Positions 25,825-34,002 of a stretch of DNA of 64,000 bases are shown here, piece after piece. Location of the stretch: NCBI GenBank assembly GCA_028284625.1, contig JANQRH010000029.1, positions 1 to 64,000 on the forward strand, given 5' to 3'. The notes beneath the pieces were generated by a model. That model saw only the letters and a program-made list of their open reading frames with translations, did no database searches and was not told the DNA's origin. The stretch comes from Afifellaceae bacterium (lineage in GTDB: Bacteria > Pseudomonadota > Alphaproteobacteria > Rhizobiales > Afifellaceae). Position 1 is the first letter of the stretch, and every line of letters begins with the position of its first letter. The translations under genes were made by a program, and so were the position numbers.

Positions 25825-26026
25825 CCATGGAATCTGACTCGGCAACGCTCAGTTTGTCTCAAGGGCCTGAGCGGTCCGTCTTGCTCAAGGGTGCTTTCGA
25901 CAAAGAGGGTGGTCCGGGAATCTGCGAGCAGGCGCTTGATCGCCGTCATGGATCGACCGGGCCGCGGGAGGACGATTCACGGGCCTCAGCTAGCAACGGT
26001 TGTCAGCGGCATGATCAAGCAGATAT

Positions 26027-26059
26027 GCGTCGCGAGCTTGCGAAGTGGCTTCGCGACGC
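26027..26059 (-). terminator. Hairpin downstream of the sulfatase gene
   Basis: Nine-base perfect arms (GCGTCGCGA and TCGCGACGC) are separated by 15 bases, starting 52 bases past the sulfatase stop on the minus strand. No U-run is present, so if it terminates it is not a canonical intrinsic terminator. Confidence 0.35.
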
Positions 26060-26111
26060 GACGTTGTCGTTTGTCAGGAACGCTTCGATCGATGGTGCAA
26101 CGATGTGCTTA

Positions 26112-27650
26112 TCACAGCCCGAGCGCGGCGTTTGTCATCTCCAGCCGATCGAGCTGCTCCGGTGGGTAGCCTTCGTCGTCCAACAATTGGCGTGCCAGTT
26201 TGAGCATCCGGTCGCGTTGCTCGGGCTCTTCATCCCAAAGGTTGATGTTCTGCTCCGGGTCGCGCTTCCGATTGAAAAGAAAATGCTGATCTGTGCGCGG
26301 ATCGATCTTGATCGGGATCTTCCAGAGCGGCAGGTCGATTGTTGAATCGAAATGGCCCTGGTCCACCGGGTGCTGCGGGGGACGTCCGACGCGCCCGTCG
26401 ACCGGATTATCGACGATGAGCGGACGCGATATGGCGGTGGAATAGGTGAACAGCGGTTTGTCCTCGACCGGCGATCGGAACAAGGTCCATTCGCCATCGG
26501 TCACGCATATGCCCTGGCCGAAGGTTCCGTATAGAATCGCGTCGCGCTGACCGGCGCTCTCTTCCTTGAGGACAGGCGCGATGCTTCTGCTGTGCCGGTT
26601 TTCGGGGGGAACAGGCTGGCCAGATAGTTCGATCAGCGTGGCGAACAGATCGACCGTTTGGGTCAGGTCGCCGATCCGCTTTCCTCCGCCCCGATGATTA
26701 GGGTGCCACACGATCATCGGGATGTTGGCGTGGCTGTCGTAGTGCGGATATTGCTTGCCAAAAACGCCTCGCTCTCCGAGGTCGTGACCGTGATCCGTCG
26801 TGAAGATCAAAACCGTGTCGTCCCAAAGCGATAGCTCGTCCAGCTTGGCCATGAAGCGGCCGAGCCAGGCATCCACCATCGTTGCCTTTGCCATATATTG
26901 CGATCTCAGAAAGGCCAGTTCCTCAGGCGTCGTCTTCGCCATGAACGCGTCGAGATCTTTGTAGACTTGATAGGGCGGCCAGATGTTGAACTCATCCTTG
27001 TGGCGGTCGGTATACATAGAAGCATATGGCTCCGGCACATCGAACGGCTCGTGCACATCGAACGACTCGACCTGCAGGAAGAACGGCCCCTTGCGAGCGT
27101 TCTCCTCCAGCCACGAAGCGGCGGCTGAAAAGACTTTCGCCGGAAAGAAGTCCTCTTCGCCTTCGAAGTCCTTCACGTTGGCAGCGTATTGTCGCGCGTG
27201 CTCTGCCGCCCGGAACTCTTGAATGTTCTGAACCCACTTAGGGTCCGGCTCGTCGCCGGGTACCTTCCAGTGATCCACCTCATGTCCGCGAATGAACTCG
27301 ATCGACTGAAAACCTTGAACGTAGCCGTTCGCCTCCTCCTCCCAGTAATGGTAGTGGTCCGTGACGATGGCGGTCTTGTATCCGCCCTTGGCGACGATCA
27401 ACGGCAGACGTGGATCGAAAACTTCTAGCGATCCCCACGGACGCCACATGAATTCCTTGCGGCCGGAGAAGATCTCGCGACGCGCCGGCATACAGGGAAG
27501 GCTGGCGATGAAGTGGTTGTCGAAGACGTGTGACCTCGCAGCGAGCGAATCGATGTTCGGCGTGCGGCATTCAGAATGCGGATCGTAGACTTGCAGACAT
27601 CCTTTGTTCAGGCTGTCGACCAGGACGAGAATGAGGTTCATGTTGGCCAT
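26112..27650 (-). CDS. Type I sulfatase (formylglycine-dependent)
   Basis: The 512-residue protein has the sulfatase active-site motif C53-M-P-A-R57 (CxPxR), whose Cys is converted to formylglycine. Metal-site features are VLVDSLNKG near the N-terminus and FTTDHGHDLGERG about two thirds along. C-terminal LFNRKRDPEQNINLWD is the usual family ending. No signal peptide precedes MANMNLILVLVD, so it should act in the cytoplasm on an imported sulfate ester. The nearby NitT/TauT importer would fit. No maturase gene is in the window. A longer start 31 codons upstream has no support. Confidence 0.9.
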   Translation of the reverse strand: MANMNLILVLVDSLNKGCLQVYDPHSECRTPNIDSLAARSHVFDNHFIASLPCMPARREIFSGRKEFMWRPWGSLEVFDPRLPLIVAKGGYKTAIVTDHYHYWEEEANGYVQGFQSIEFIRGHEVDHWKVPGDEPDPKWVQNIQEFRAAEHARQYAANVKDFEGEEDFFPAKVFSAAASWLEENARKGPFFLQVESFDVHEPFDVPEPYASMYTDRHKDEFNIWPPYQVYKDLDAFMAKTTPEELAFLRSQYMAKATMVDAWLGRFMAKLDELSLWDDTVLIFTTDHGHDLGERGVFGKQYPHYDSHANIPMIVWHPNHRGGGKRIGDLTQTVDLFATLIELSGQPVPPENRHSRSIAPVLKEESAGQRDAILYGTFGQGICVTDGEWTLFRSPVEDKPLFTYSTAISRPLIVDNPVDGRVGRPPQHPVDQGHFDSTIDLPLWKIPIKIDPRTDQHFLFNRKRDPEQNINLWDEEPEQRDRMLKLARQLLDDEGYPPEQLDRLEMTNAALGL

Positions 27651-27738
27651 CCAATTGCTACGTTCCGAATGTGCGGCGGCCTGCGCTTGGCGGCAATGCG
27701 CAACGGCCGTGTACACGCCCTCTCGGTTATTAACAAGT

Positions 27739-27753
27739 GTCAATCGAATTGAC
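27739..27753. promoter_or_regulatory. Inverted repeat in the sulfatase/LacI divergent region
   Basis: GTCAAT-CGA-ATTGAC is a perfect inverted repeat with six-base arms, extended outward by matching ACAA and TTGT at 27733-27736 and 27756-27759. It lies between the divergent sulfatase and LacI-type genes, 89 bases upstream of the sulfatase start. A regulator binding here is plausible but unidentified. Confidence 0.4.
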
Positions 27754-27900
27754 TTTTGTAAGGTATGGGAATGCGTTCCCGGCGGATCGACATAAAATTT
27801 GCGCGCGGAAAATAGTTTCGGCTATCTTGAGTGAAACGGTCGGCAAACGCGCGCTTTGCATCTGCTTTTTGCGCCCATGCCCATCCAGCGAGGCAATTCG

Positions 27901-28932
27901 GTGTCCGTCACAAAAATAAGAAATATGGAAGAGTTCGCCGCCATCAGCGGCATCTCGCGTCCGACCGTATCCAAGTATTTCAACGATCCGAACAGCGTGC
28001 GCAAATCCACCCGCGAACGCATCGAAGCGGCGCTGGAGCAGCACGAATATCGGCCCAACATCTACGCGATCAACCAGAACCGGCGTCTGACCAAGAATGT
28101 CGGCATTGTCGTGCCCTATTTGGCGGACCCCTTCTTCACCGAGATCGCGCGCAGAATCGAACGCTTGTGCATTGAGGCCAGCTTTCGGCCGATTTTGTTC
28201 AGCTCCCATGGCGAGCAGGCCTTGGAGATCGAAAACCTGGAGAGCCTTCGCTCCATCAAACCCGCCGGCGTTCTTCTGGCGCCGCTCGGTCGTGCGTCCG
28301 ATCGCGCTGTCATAGAAGAGTTCTGCGCCGACGTACCGACGGTTCTTTTTGATAGCAATATCGAGAGGGTCGGCGAAGCCTTTGTTGGATCAGACAATTT
28401 CAGCTTCGTCTCTCAGACGGTCGAGTATTTGACCCGTACCGGCGAGCCGCCCAGCTTCTTTGAGATGCGCACGCCCGCGAACCCCAACGCAAACAAGCGC
28501 CGTCTGGCCTATATCCAAATGATGGAGCGGCTTGGGTTCGAGCCGCACATCATCAAAATCAGCGGGGAAGGGTGGGCCTTCGAGGAAATCGGACGGCGCG
28601 GCGCGCTCAAGATCCTTGAACAGGGCGCGCTGCCGACCAATGCGGTGCTCTGCAGCAACGATCGTCTGGCGATCGGCTTCCTCGCCGCCTGTTACGAACG
28701 CGGCATCAAGGTCGGACGCGAGCCCGACTGCACGCTTCGCGTCGCCTCAAATGACGACCATCCGTTCTCGCGCTTTACATGCCCCTCCTTGACGACGGCG
28801 GCGCATGATTACGATGCAGTCTCGAACCGGGCCGTGGAAACGCTGTTCGAGCTGATCGAGAACGGCGGCCGCTTCGCGTCGCGGACAGAAACGCTGTTCC
28901 CGGCGAAGCTTGTACTGCGTGCCTCCGCCTAA
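27901..28932 (+). CDS. LacI-family transcriptional regulator of the sugar-alcohol operon
   Basis: This is a 343-residue LacI/GalR regulator. The N-terminal helix-turn-helix is IRNMEEFAAISGISRPTVSK (about residues 5-25), followed by the hinge region and a periplasmic-binding-protein-like sensor domain (NVGIVVPYLADPFFTEIARR onward). I favour the GTG at 27901 because GCGAGG lies seven bases upstream; an ATG at 27877 is an alternative. The perfect palindrome right after its stop (28942-28957) is probably its operator, in the promoter of the transport genes. Confidence 0.88.
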   Translation: MSVTKIRNMEEFAAISGISRPTVSKYFNDPNSVRKSTRERIEAALEQHEYRPNIYAINQNRRLTKNVGIVVPYLADPFFTEIARRIERLCIEASFRPILFSSHGEQALEIENLESLRSIKPAGVLLAPLGRASDRAVIEEFCADVPTVLFDSNIERVGEAFVGSDNFSFVSQTVEYLTRTGEPPSFFEMRTPANPNANKRRLAYIQMMERLGFEPHIIKISGEGWAFEEIGRRGALKILEQGALPTNAVLCSNDRLAIGFLAACYERGIKVGREPDCTLRVASNDDHPFSRFTCPSLTTAAHDYDAVSNRAVETLFELIENGGRFASRTETLFPAKLVLRASA

Positions 28933-28941
28933 ATCTCAAAA

Positions 28942-28957
28942 ATTTACGCGCGTAAAT
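28942..28957. promoter_or_regulatory. LacI-type operator, perfect 16-base palindrome
   Basis: ATTTACGCGCGTAAAT is a perfect palindrome with the central CG step common to LacI/GalR operators. It ends eight bases before the -35 element of the smoE promoter. The divergence from simple promoter overlap means that it could act as an activator or roadblock site; repression is the family default. Confidence 0.7.
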
Positions 28958-28964
28958 AAATAAA

Positions 28965-28993
28965 TTGACTCGGTGCAATCACTGCGCTTAGAT
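28965..28993 (+). promoter_or_regulatory. Sigma-70-type promoter of the smo operon
   Basis: TTGACT (28965-28970) and TTAGAT (28988-28993) are separated by 17 bases, a good match to the housekeeping consensus. Transcription would start near 29000, giving a leader of about 36 bases that contains the GAAGGGAGCG ribosome-binding site. Confidence 0.6.
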
Positions 28994-29035
28994 CGCCTCG
29001 GTACGTGTGAGACACACACCGAAGGGAGCGAAACG

Positions 29036-30349
29036 ATGAAGGTGAGGAAATCCCTCTACGCGGCCACCGCGCTTGCGCTTGTCGCCGGCGGCGGCGCGGT
29101 CGCCGAAGAGTTGACCATCGCCACGGTGAACAACTCTGACATGATCATCATGCAGAAATTGTCGCCGCAGTGGGAAGAAGCCACGGGCAACACGCTGAAC
29201 TGGGTGGTGCTGGAAGAGAACGTCTTGCGCCAGCGGGTCACGACCGACATCGCGACGAAGGGCGGATCGTTCGACATCATCACCATCGGCGCCTATGAGG
29301 CCCCGATCTGGGGTGCTCAGGACTGGCTCGTCAGCCTTGACGACCTCGGCGACGACTACGACTACGAAGACATCTACGAGCCGGTACGCAACGGTCTGTC
29401 GGCCAACGGCTCGCTTTATGCCGTGCCCTTCTATGCGGAGAGCTCGTTCACCTTCTATCGCACCGACGTCTTTGAGGCCGCGGGCGTTGAGGCGCCGACC
29501 GAGCAGATCACGTATGACGAGTTCGCCGAGATCGTTGCCAAAGTGCACGATCCGGATAACGGCGTCTTCGGCACCTGCCAGCGCGGCAAGGCCGGCTGGG
29601 GCGAGAACATGGCCTTCGTTGGTCCGATGGTGAACGCCTTCGGCGGTCGTTGGTTCGACATGGATTGGAACCCGCAACTGACCAGCGACGAGTGGAAGAA
29701 CGCCATCAATTACTATGTCGACCTGATGAACAATTACGGTCCTCCGGGCGCGTCGTCGAACGGCCACAACGAGAACCGTGCGCTGTTCGCGGACGGCAAG
29801 TGCGCGACCTGGGTCGATGCGACCTCGGCCGCCGGCTACATCTTCAACCCGAACGAAAGCTCCGTCGCCGACAAGACGGACTTCTTCCAGGCGCCGAAGC
29901 AGGTGACCGACAAGGGCACGGGCTGGTTCTGGGCCTGGGCGCTGGCGATCCCGGCCAGCTCCGGGAAGGTTGACGCTGCAAAGGACTTCCTCGCCTGGGC
30001 AACGTCGAAGGAATATGTCGAACTGGTGGGCGAGTCGGAGGGCTGGGTTGCCGCGCCTCCGGGAACGCGTGCCTCGACCTATGCCAACGAGAAGTATCTC
30101 TCCGCGGCACCCTTTGCGGAGACGGTGGAGAACTCGATCCTGGCAGCCAATCCGGCTGATCCGACAAAGGACCCCGTGCCCTATACCGGCGTGCAGTTCG
30201 TTGCCATTCCGGAGTTCCAGGGTATCGGCAATTATGTCGGCCAGCAGATCGCGGCGGCCCTTGCCGGCCAGCAAACCGTCGATCAGGCTCTTGAGAACTC
30301 GCAGACCTTTGCGGTTCGCGAGATGACGAAGGCCGGCTACATCAAGTAA
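29036..30349 (+). CDS. smoE: Sorbitol/mannitol ABC transporter binding protein
   Basis: The 437-residue SBP_bac_1 protein has a signal peptide (MKVRKSLYAATALALVAGGG, cleavage near AVA-EE). The mature start EELTIATVNNSDMIIMQKLS resembles polyol-binding SmoE/MtlE proteins. The ATG at 29036 has GAAGGGAGCG in front. The gene follows a LacI regulator and heads an operon with two permeases, an ATPase and polyol dehydrogenases, supporting sorbitol or mannitol as ligand. A strong hairpin separates it from the permease genes. Confidence 0.85.
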   Translation: MKVRKSLYAATALALVAGGGAVAEELTIATVNNSDMIIMQKLSPQWEEATGNTLNWVVLEENVLRQRVTTDIATKGGSFDIITIGAYEAPIWGAQDWLVSLDDLGDDYDYEDIYEPVRNGLSANGSLYAVPFYAESSFTFYRTDVFEAAGVEAPTEQITYDEFAEIVAKVHDPDNGVFGTCQRGKAGWGENMAFVGPMVNAFGGRWFDMDWNPQLTSDEWKNAINYYVDLMNNYGPPGASSNGHNENRALFADGKCATWVDATSAAGYIFNPNESSVADKTDFFQAPKQVTDKGTGWFWAWALAIPASSGKVDAAKDFLAWATSKEYVELVGESEGWVAAPPGTRASTYANEKYLSAAPFAETVENSILAANPADPTKDPVPYTGVQFVAIPEFQGIGNYVGQQIAAALAGQQTVDQALENSQTFAVREMTKAGYIK

Positions 30350-30360
30350 CATCCTCCGGG

Positions 30361-30387
30361 CGGGCCGGCGCGTTGCGCGCTGGCCCG
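30361..30387 (+). promoter_or_regulatory. Intercistronic hairpin after smoE
   Basis: Twelve-base GC-rich arms (CGGGCCGGCGCG and CGCGCTGGCCCG, one G-U pair) enclose TTG, starting 12 bases past the smoE stop. No U-run follows. It probably keeps binding-protein mRNA in excess of the permease message. Confidence 0.65.
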
Positions 30388-30448
30388 TTCGCTTCGTCGC
30401 AGGCTAGACTGCGCCGGCATATTCCCGCGCTACGGGAACGGGGGCCCC

Positions 30449-31372
30449 ATGGCAACGCAGCATTCACGGGCCGCGGCCCGGATGATGATCTCCCCAGCCG
30501 TGCTGCTGCTCTTGTGCTGGATGCTCATCCCGCTCGGCCTGACGATCTATTTCTCGTTTCTACGTTTCAATCTCATCATGCCGTCTGGCAACGAGATGGT
30601 GATCGGTGTCTTCGGTCACGGTCTCAGAGTGCCCGGACCTGAGGACTTTTCGGGCTGGGAGAATTTCTACTGGTTCATTACGGATCCCAGTTTCCAAGCC
30701 GCAATCATCAATACGCTCGTCCTCGTCGGCGGCGTGCTTCTGATTACGGTCATCGGCGGAATTCTGTTTGCGCTGCTGCTCGATCAGCCGATGTGGGGGC
30801 AGGGCATCGTGCGCATCCTGGTGATCGCCCCGTTTTTCGTGATGCCGACCGTGTCGGGACTTGTGTGGAAGAACATGTTCATGAATCCCGTGAACGGCAT
30901 CTTTGCGCATCTCGCGATCGGGCTCGGGATGGAGCCGTTCGATTTCTTCAGCCAAGCGCCGCTGGCCTCCATCATCTGGATCGTCAGCTGGCAATGGCTG
31001 CCGTTCGCGACGCTGATCCTGCTGACCGCGCTGCAGTCGCTCGACCAAGAGCAGCTTGAGGCGGCCGAGATGGACGGCGCGAACTGGATCAACCGGTTCT
31101 TCTTCGTCATGCTTCCGCATCTGGCGCGCGCGATCACCGTTGTGATCCTGATCCAGACGATTTTTCTGCTTTCGATCTTCGCCGAGATACTGGTCACCAC
31201 CAATGGCGGCCCGGGAACGGCGACTACCAACCTTACGTATCTGATCTATGTCTCGTCGCTCCTGCAGTTCGACGTGGGCATGGGCAGCGCGGGTGGCGTT
31301 ATCGCGATCATCCTCGCCAATATCGTTGCGATCTTCCTGATGAGGATGATCGGCAAGAACCTGGACGCCTGA
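30449..31372 (+). CDS. smoF: Polyol ABC transporter permease 1
   Basis: This 307-residue MalF-like permease has six to eight transmembrane helices and the EAA loop LEQLEAAEMDGANWINRFFF (near residues 195-215; the match begins at EQLEAAEMDGA). Pairing with the adjacent MalG-like gene is standard for CUT1 sugar importers. The start at 30449 (MATQHSRAA) is preceded by a G-rich stretch. The next gene follows after 15 bases. Confidence 0.87.
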   Translation: MATQHSRAAARMMISPAVLLLLCWMLIPLGLTIYFSFLRFNLIMPSGNEMVIGVFGHGLRVPGPEDFSGWENFYWFITDPSFQAAIINTLVLVGGVLLITVIGGILFALLLDQPMWGQGIVRILVIAPFFVMPTVSGLVWKNMFMNPVNGIFAHLAIGLGMEPFDFFSQAPLASIIWIVSWQWLPFATLILLTALQSLDQEQLEAAEMDGANWINRFFFVMLPHLARAITVVILIQTIFLLSIFAEILVTTNGGPGTATTNLTYLIYVSSLLQFDVGMGSAGGVIAIILANIVAIFLMRMIGKNLDA

Positions 31373-31387
31373 GGAGGGGACGGAGAA

Positions 31388-32218
31388 ATGGCGCGCGCAG
31401 TCTCAACCCAGCGCAAGACCATTACCACCGCGGTCGCCTGGCTGCTGGGTCTGATGATGTTCTTCCCGATTCTGTGGATTGCGATCCTGTCGCTCAAGAC
31501 GGAAGGCGACGCGATCCGTGCGCCGATAGAGGTTCTGAGCTCGGTGTGGACATTTGAGAGTTTTGGCGCGGTTCAACAGCGGTCCGACTATCTGAAGCAT
31601 TTTACGAATTCGGTAGTGATCTCCTTCGGGTCCACCTTCCTCGGCCTTCTCATCGCCATCCCGGCAGCCTGGGCCATGGCCTTCGTGCCCGGCAAGCGGA
31701 CGAAGGACGTGCTGATGTGGATGCTCTCCACCAAGATGTTGCCGCCTGTCGGCGTTCTCGTGCCGATCTACTTGATCTTTCGCGATGCTGAGTTGCTGGA
31801 CACCCGCGTCGGCCTCGTCTTCGTCCTGATGATGATCAATCTGCCGATCATCATTTGGATGCTCTACACCTACTTCCGCGAGATCCCGGGAGAGATCCTC
31901 GAGGCTGCGCGCATGGACGGTGCGTCTTTGCGCGAGGAGGTGTTCTTCGTGCTGATGCCGATGGCGATTCCCGGCATGGCGTCGACGGTTCTTCTGAACG
32001 TCATTCTCGCCTGGAACGAAGCGTTCTGGACGCTGAACCTGACAGCCGCGGATGCGGCTCCGCTCACCGCCTTCATTGCCAGCTATTCCAGCCCCGAAGG
32101 CCTGTTCTACGCCAAACTCAGTGCGGCGAGCATCATGGCCATCGCACCGATCTTGATCATGGGCTGGTTCAGCCAGAAACAACTCGTGCGCGGCCTGACC
32201 TTCGGCGCGGTGAAATAG
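31388..32218 (+). CDS. smoG: Polyol ABC transporter permease 2
   Basis: This MalG-like permease of 276 residues has six helices. Its EAA motif is EILEAARMDGASLREEVFFV in the second half. The ribosome site GGGGACGGAGA stands before the ATG at 31388. It forms the membrane pore with the SmoF-like subunit. The C-terminal SQKQLVRGLTFGAVK is the normal ending of MalG-family proteins. Confidence 0.88.
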   Translation: MARAVSTQRKTITTAVAWLLGLMMFFPILWIAILSLKTEGDAIRAPIEVLSSVWTFESFGAVQQRSDYLKHFTNSVVISFGSTFLGLLIAIPAAWAMAFVPGKRTKDVLMWMLSTKMLPPVGVLVPIYLIFRDAELLDTRVGLVFVLMMINLPIIIWMLYTYFREIPGEILEAARMDGASLREEVFFVLMPMAIPGMASTVLLNVILAWNEAFWTLNLTAADAAPLTAFIASYSSPEGLFYAKLSAASIMAIAPILIMGWFSQKQLVRGLTFGAVK

Positions 32219-32227
32219 GAACGACCC

Positions 32228-33232
32228 ATGGGACGCATCGTACTTGAAAAGGTCTCCAAGAGCTTTGGCGAGACGGAAGTCATTCCGGCACTCGACCTGA
32301 CCATCGATGACGGCGAGTTCTGTGTCTTTGTCGGCCCGTCAGGCTGCGGCAAGTCCACGCTTCTGCGCTTGATCGCCGGGCTGGAAGACGTCACAAACGG
32401 CCAGATCCTGATCGACGGAGAGGACGCGACGAGTGTGCCGCCGGCCAAGCGGGGCCTTGCCATGGTGTTCCAGTCCTATGCGCTCTACCCGCATATGAGC
32501 GTCCGGAAGAACATCGCTTTCCCTCTGCGCATGGCCAAGTTCGACAAGGCGGAACAGGACAAGCGTGTGGCGCAGGCGGCGGAAGTTCTGAACCTGACCG
32601 ACTATCTTGACCGCCGTCCTGGCCAACTCTCCGGCGGACAGCGTCAGCGCGTTGCCATTGGACGGGCAATCGTCCGTGAACCGGCGGCCTTCCTTTTCGA
32701 CGAGCCGCTGTCGAACTTGGACGCAGCGCTTCGGGTCGGCATGCGGCTTGAGATCAGCGAGCTGCACAAGCGACTGACCACGACGATGGTCTATGTCACG
32801 CATGACCAGGTCGAAGCGATGACCATGGCCGACAAGATCGTCGTTTTGCGCGCGGGCAATATCGAGCAGGTTGGCAGCCCGCTTGAACTTTATCGCACGC
32901 CGCGGAATCTATTCGTGGCTGGCTTCATCGGCTCGCCGAAGATGAACTTCGTCAACGGCTCGATTGCGGCAAAGCACAATGCCGCTACGATCGGCATCCG
33001 CCCGGAGCACGTCTCCGTCTCCTCCGACGCCGGGGACTGGCCGGGCAAGGTCGGCGTGTCGGAGCATCTGGGGTCGGACACCTTCTTTCACGTCACCTGC
33101 GAGGGTATTGCCGATCCGATCACCGTGCGCGTTGGCGGAGAAGTCGACCTTCATTACGGTGACACGGTTTTCCTGACGCCGGCCTCTGACCACATGCACA
33201 AGTTTGACGACAAAGGGCTGCGAATCGAATGA
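32228..33232 (+). CDS. smoK: Polyol ABC transporter ATP-binding protein
   Basis: This 334-residue MalK/UgpC-type ATPase has Walker [10 protein letters not shown] near residues 36-44, [15 protein letters not shown], Walker [13 protein letters not shown] and [15 protein letters not shown]. The C-terminal 100 residues form the OB/TOBE regulatory region ([10 protein letters not shown]). The stop overlaps the start of smoS by four bases (ATGA). MalK-type ATPases can be shared among several CUT1 systems. Confidence 0.9.
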   Translation: MGRIVLEKVSKSFGETEVIPALDLTIDDGEFCVFVGPSGCGKSTLLRLIAGLEDVTNGQILIDGEDATSVPPAKRGLAMVFQSYALYPHMSVRKNIAFPLRMAKFDKAEQDKRVAQAAEVLNLTDYLDRRPGQLSGGQRQRVAIGRAIVREPAAFLFDEPLSNLDAALRVGMRLEISELHKRLTTTMVYVTHDQVEAMTMADKIVVLRAGNIEQVGSPLELYRTPRNLFVAGFIGSPKMNFVNGSIAAKHNAATIGIRPEHVSVSSDAGDWPGKVGVSEHLGSDTFFHVTCEGIADPITVRVGGEVDLHYGDTVFLTPASDHMHKFDDKGLRIE

Positions 33233-34002
33233 GACGGCTTGAGGGAAAAACCGCGCTGGTAACAGGCGGCGCGCGGGGCATCGGCCGCGCCATCTGCGAA
33301 GCCTATGTCCGCGAAGGCGCTAAGGTCGCCGTCGCCGACCTATTGGAGACAGAAGCCGCGGCAACCGCCGCGGCCCTTGGCGACGAGGCGATGGCCGTCA
33401 CGATGGACGTGACTGATCCTGCCTCAATTGCGGCCGGTGTAAGTGCCGTGGAAGCTGGTTTCGGCGGGATCGACATCCTGGTGAACAATGCGGGCATCTT
33501 CAACATGTCGCCGTTGGAGGAAATCAGCGTCCAGGACTACCGCCGCCAGTTTGATGTGAATGTCGGCGGCACCATCTTCACGGCCCAGGCGGTCGTTGCC
33601 GGGATGAAGGCGCGGGGCAAGGGCGGCGTGATCATCAACCTCTCGTCTCAGGCCGGCCGACGCGGCGAGGCCAATATCACGGTCTATGGCTCCACCAAGG
33701 CTGCGGTGATCTCCATAACCCAGTCGTTGGCGTTGGAGCTGGCGAAGGACGGCATCCGGGTGAATGCGGTGGCGCCCGGCGTGATCGACACACCGATGTG
33801 GGACATCGTGGACGGGCTTTTCGCCAAATACGACGACCTCGCGGTCGGCGAGAAGAAGCGCATCGTCGGCGAGGAGGTGCCGCTCGGCTACATGGGAAAG
33901 CCGGATGAAATCGCTGACCCTTGCGTCTTCCTGGCCTCCGATGATGCGCGGTATATCACAGCTCAGACACTCAATGTCGATGGCGGCAACTGGATGAGCT
34001 GA
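33229..34002 (+). CDS. smoS: Sorbitol (L-iditol) 2-dehydrogenase, SDR family
   Basis: This 257-residue short-chain dehydrogenase has the cofactor motif TGGARGIG (residues 12-19), NNAG at 86-89, and the catalytic Ser (near 139-140), Y153 and K157 (YGSTK). It closely follows the sorbitol dehydrogenase SmoS pattern, including [16 protein letters not shown] and ending in [10 protein letters not shown]. It would oxidise D-sorbitol to D-fructose with NAD in the cytoplasm. Overlaps on both sides (ATGA with smoK, TGATG with the mannitol gene) show tight coupling. Confidence 0.88.
   Translation: MRRLEGKTALVTGGARGIGRAICEAYVREGAKVAVADLLETEAAATAAALGDEAMAVTMDVTDPASIAAGVSAVEAGFGGIDILVNNAGIFNMSPLEEISVQDYRRQFDVNVGGTIFTAQAVVAGMKARGKGGVIINLSSQAGRRGEANITVYGSTKAAVISITQSLALELAKDGIRVNAVAPGVIDTPMWDIVDGLFAKYDDLAVGEKKRIVGEEVPLGYMGKPDEIADPCVFLASDDARYITAQTLNVDGGNWMS

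Larger units (their letters stand above)
25706..26111. other. Intergenic region between the sulfatase and importer operon
   Basis: This 406-base stretch contains the palindrome at 25734-25747, the TTGAC/GTCAA box at 25811-25824 and a hairpin at 26027-26059. Plus-strand open frames here lack recognisable features. I see no further gene. Confidence 0.6.

Noticed and set aside
28988-30352. A 454-residue minus-strand open frame
   Set aside because: It is antisense to the well-supported smoE gene and has low-complexity composition.
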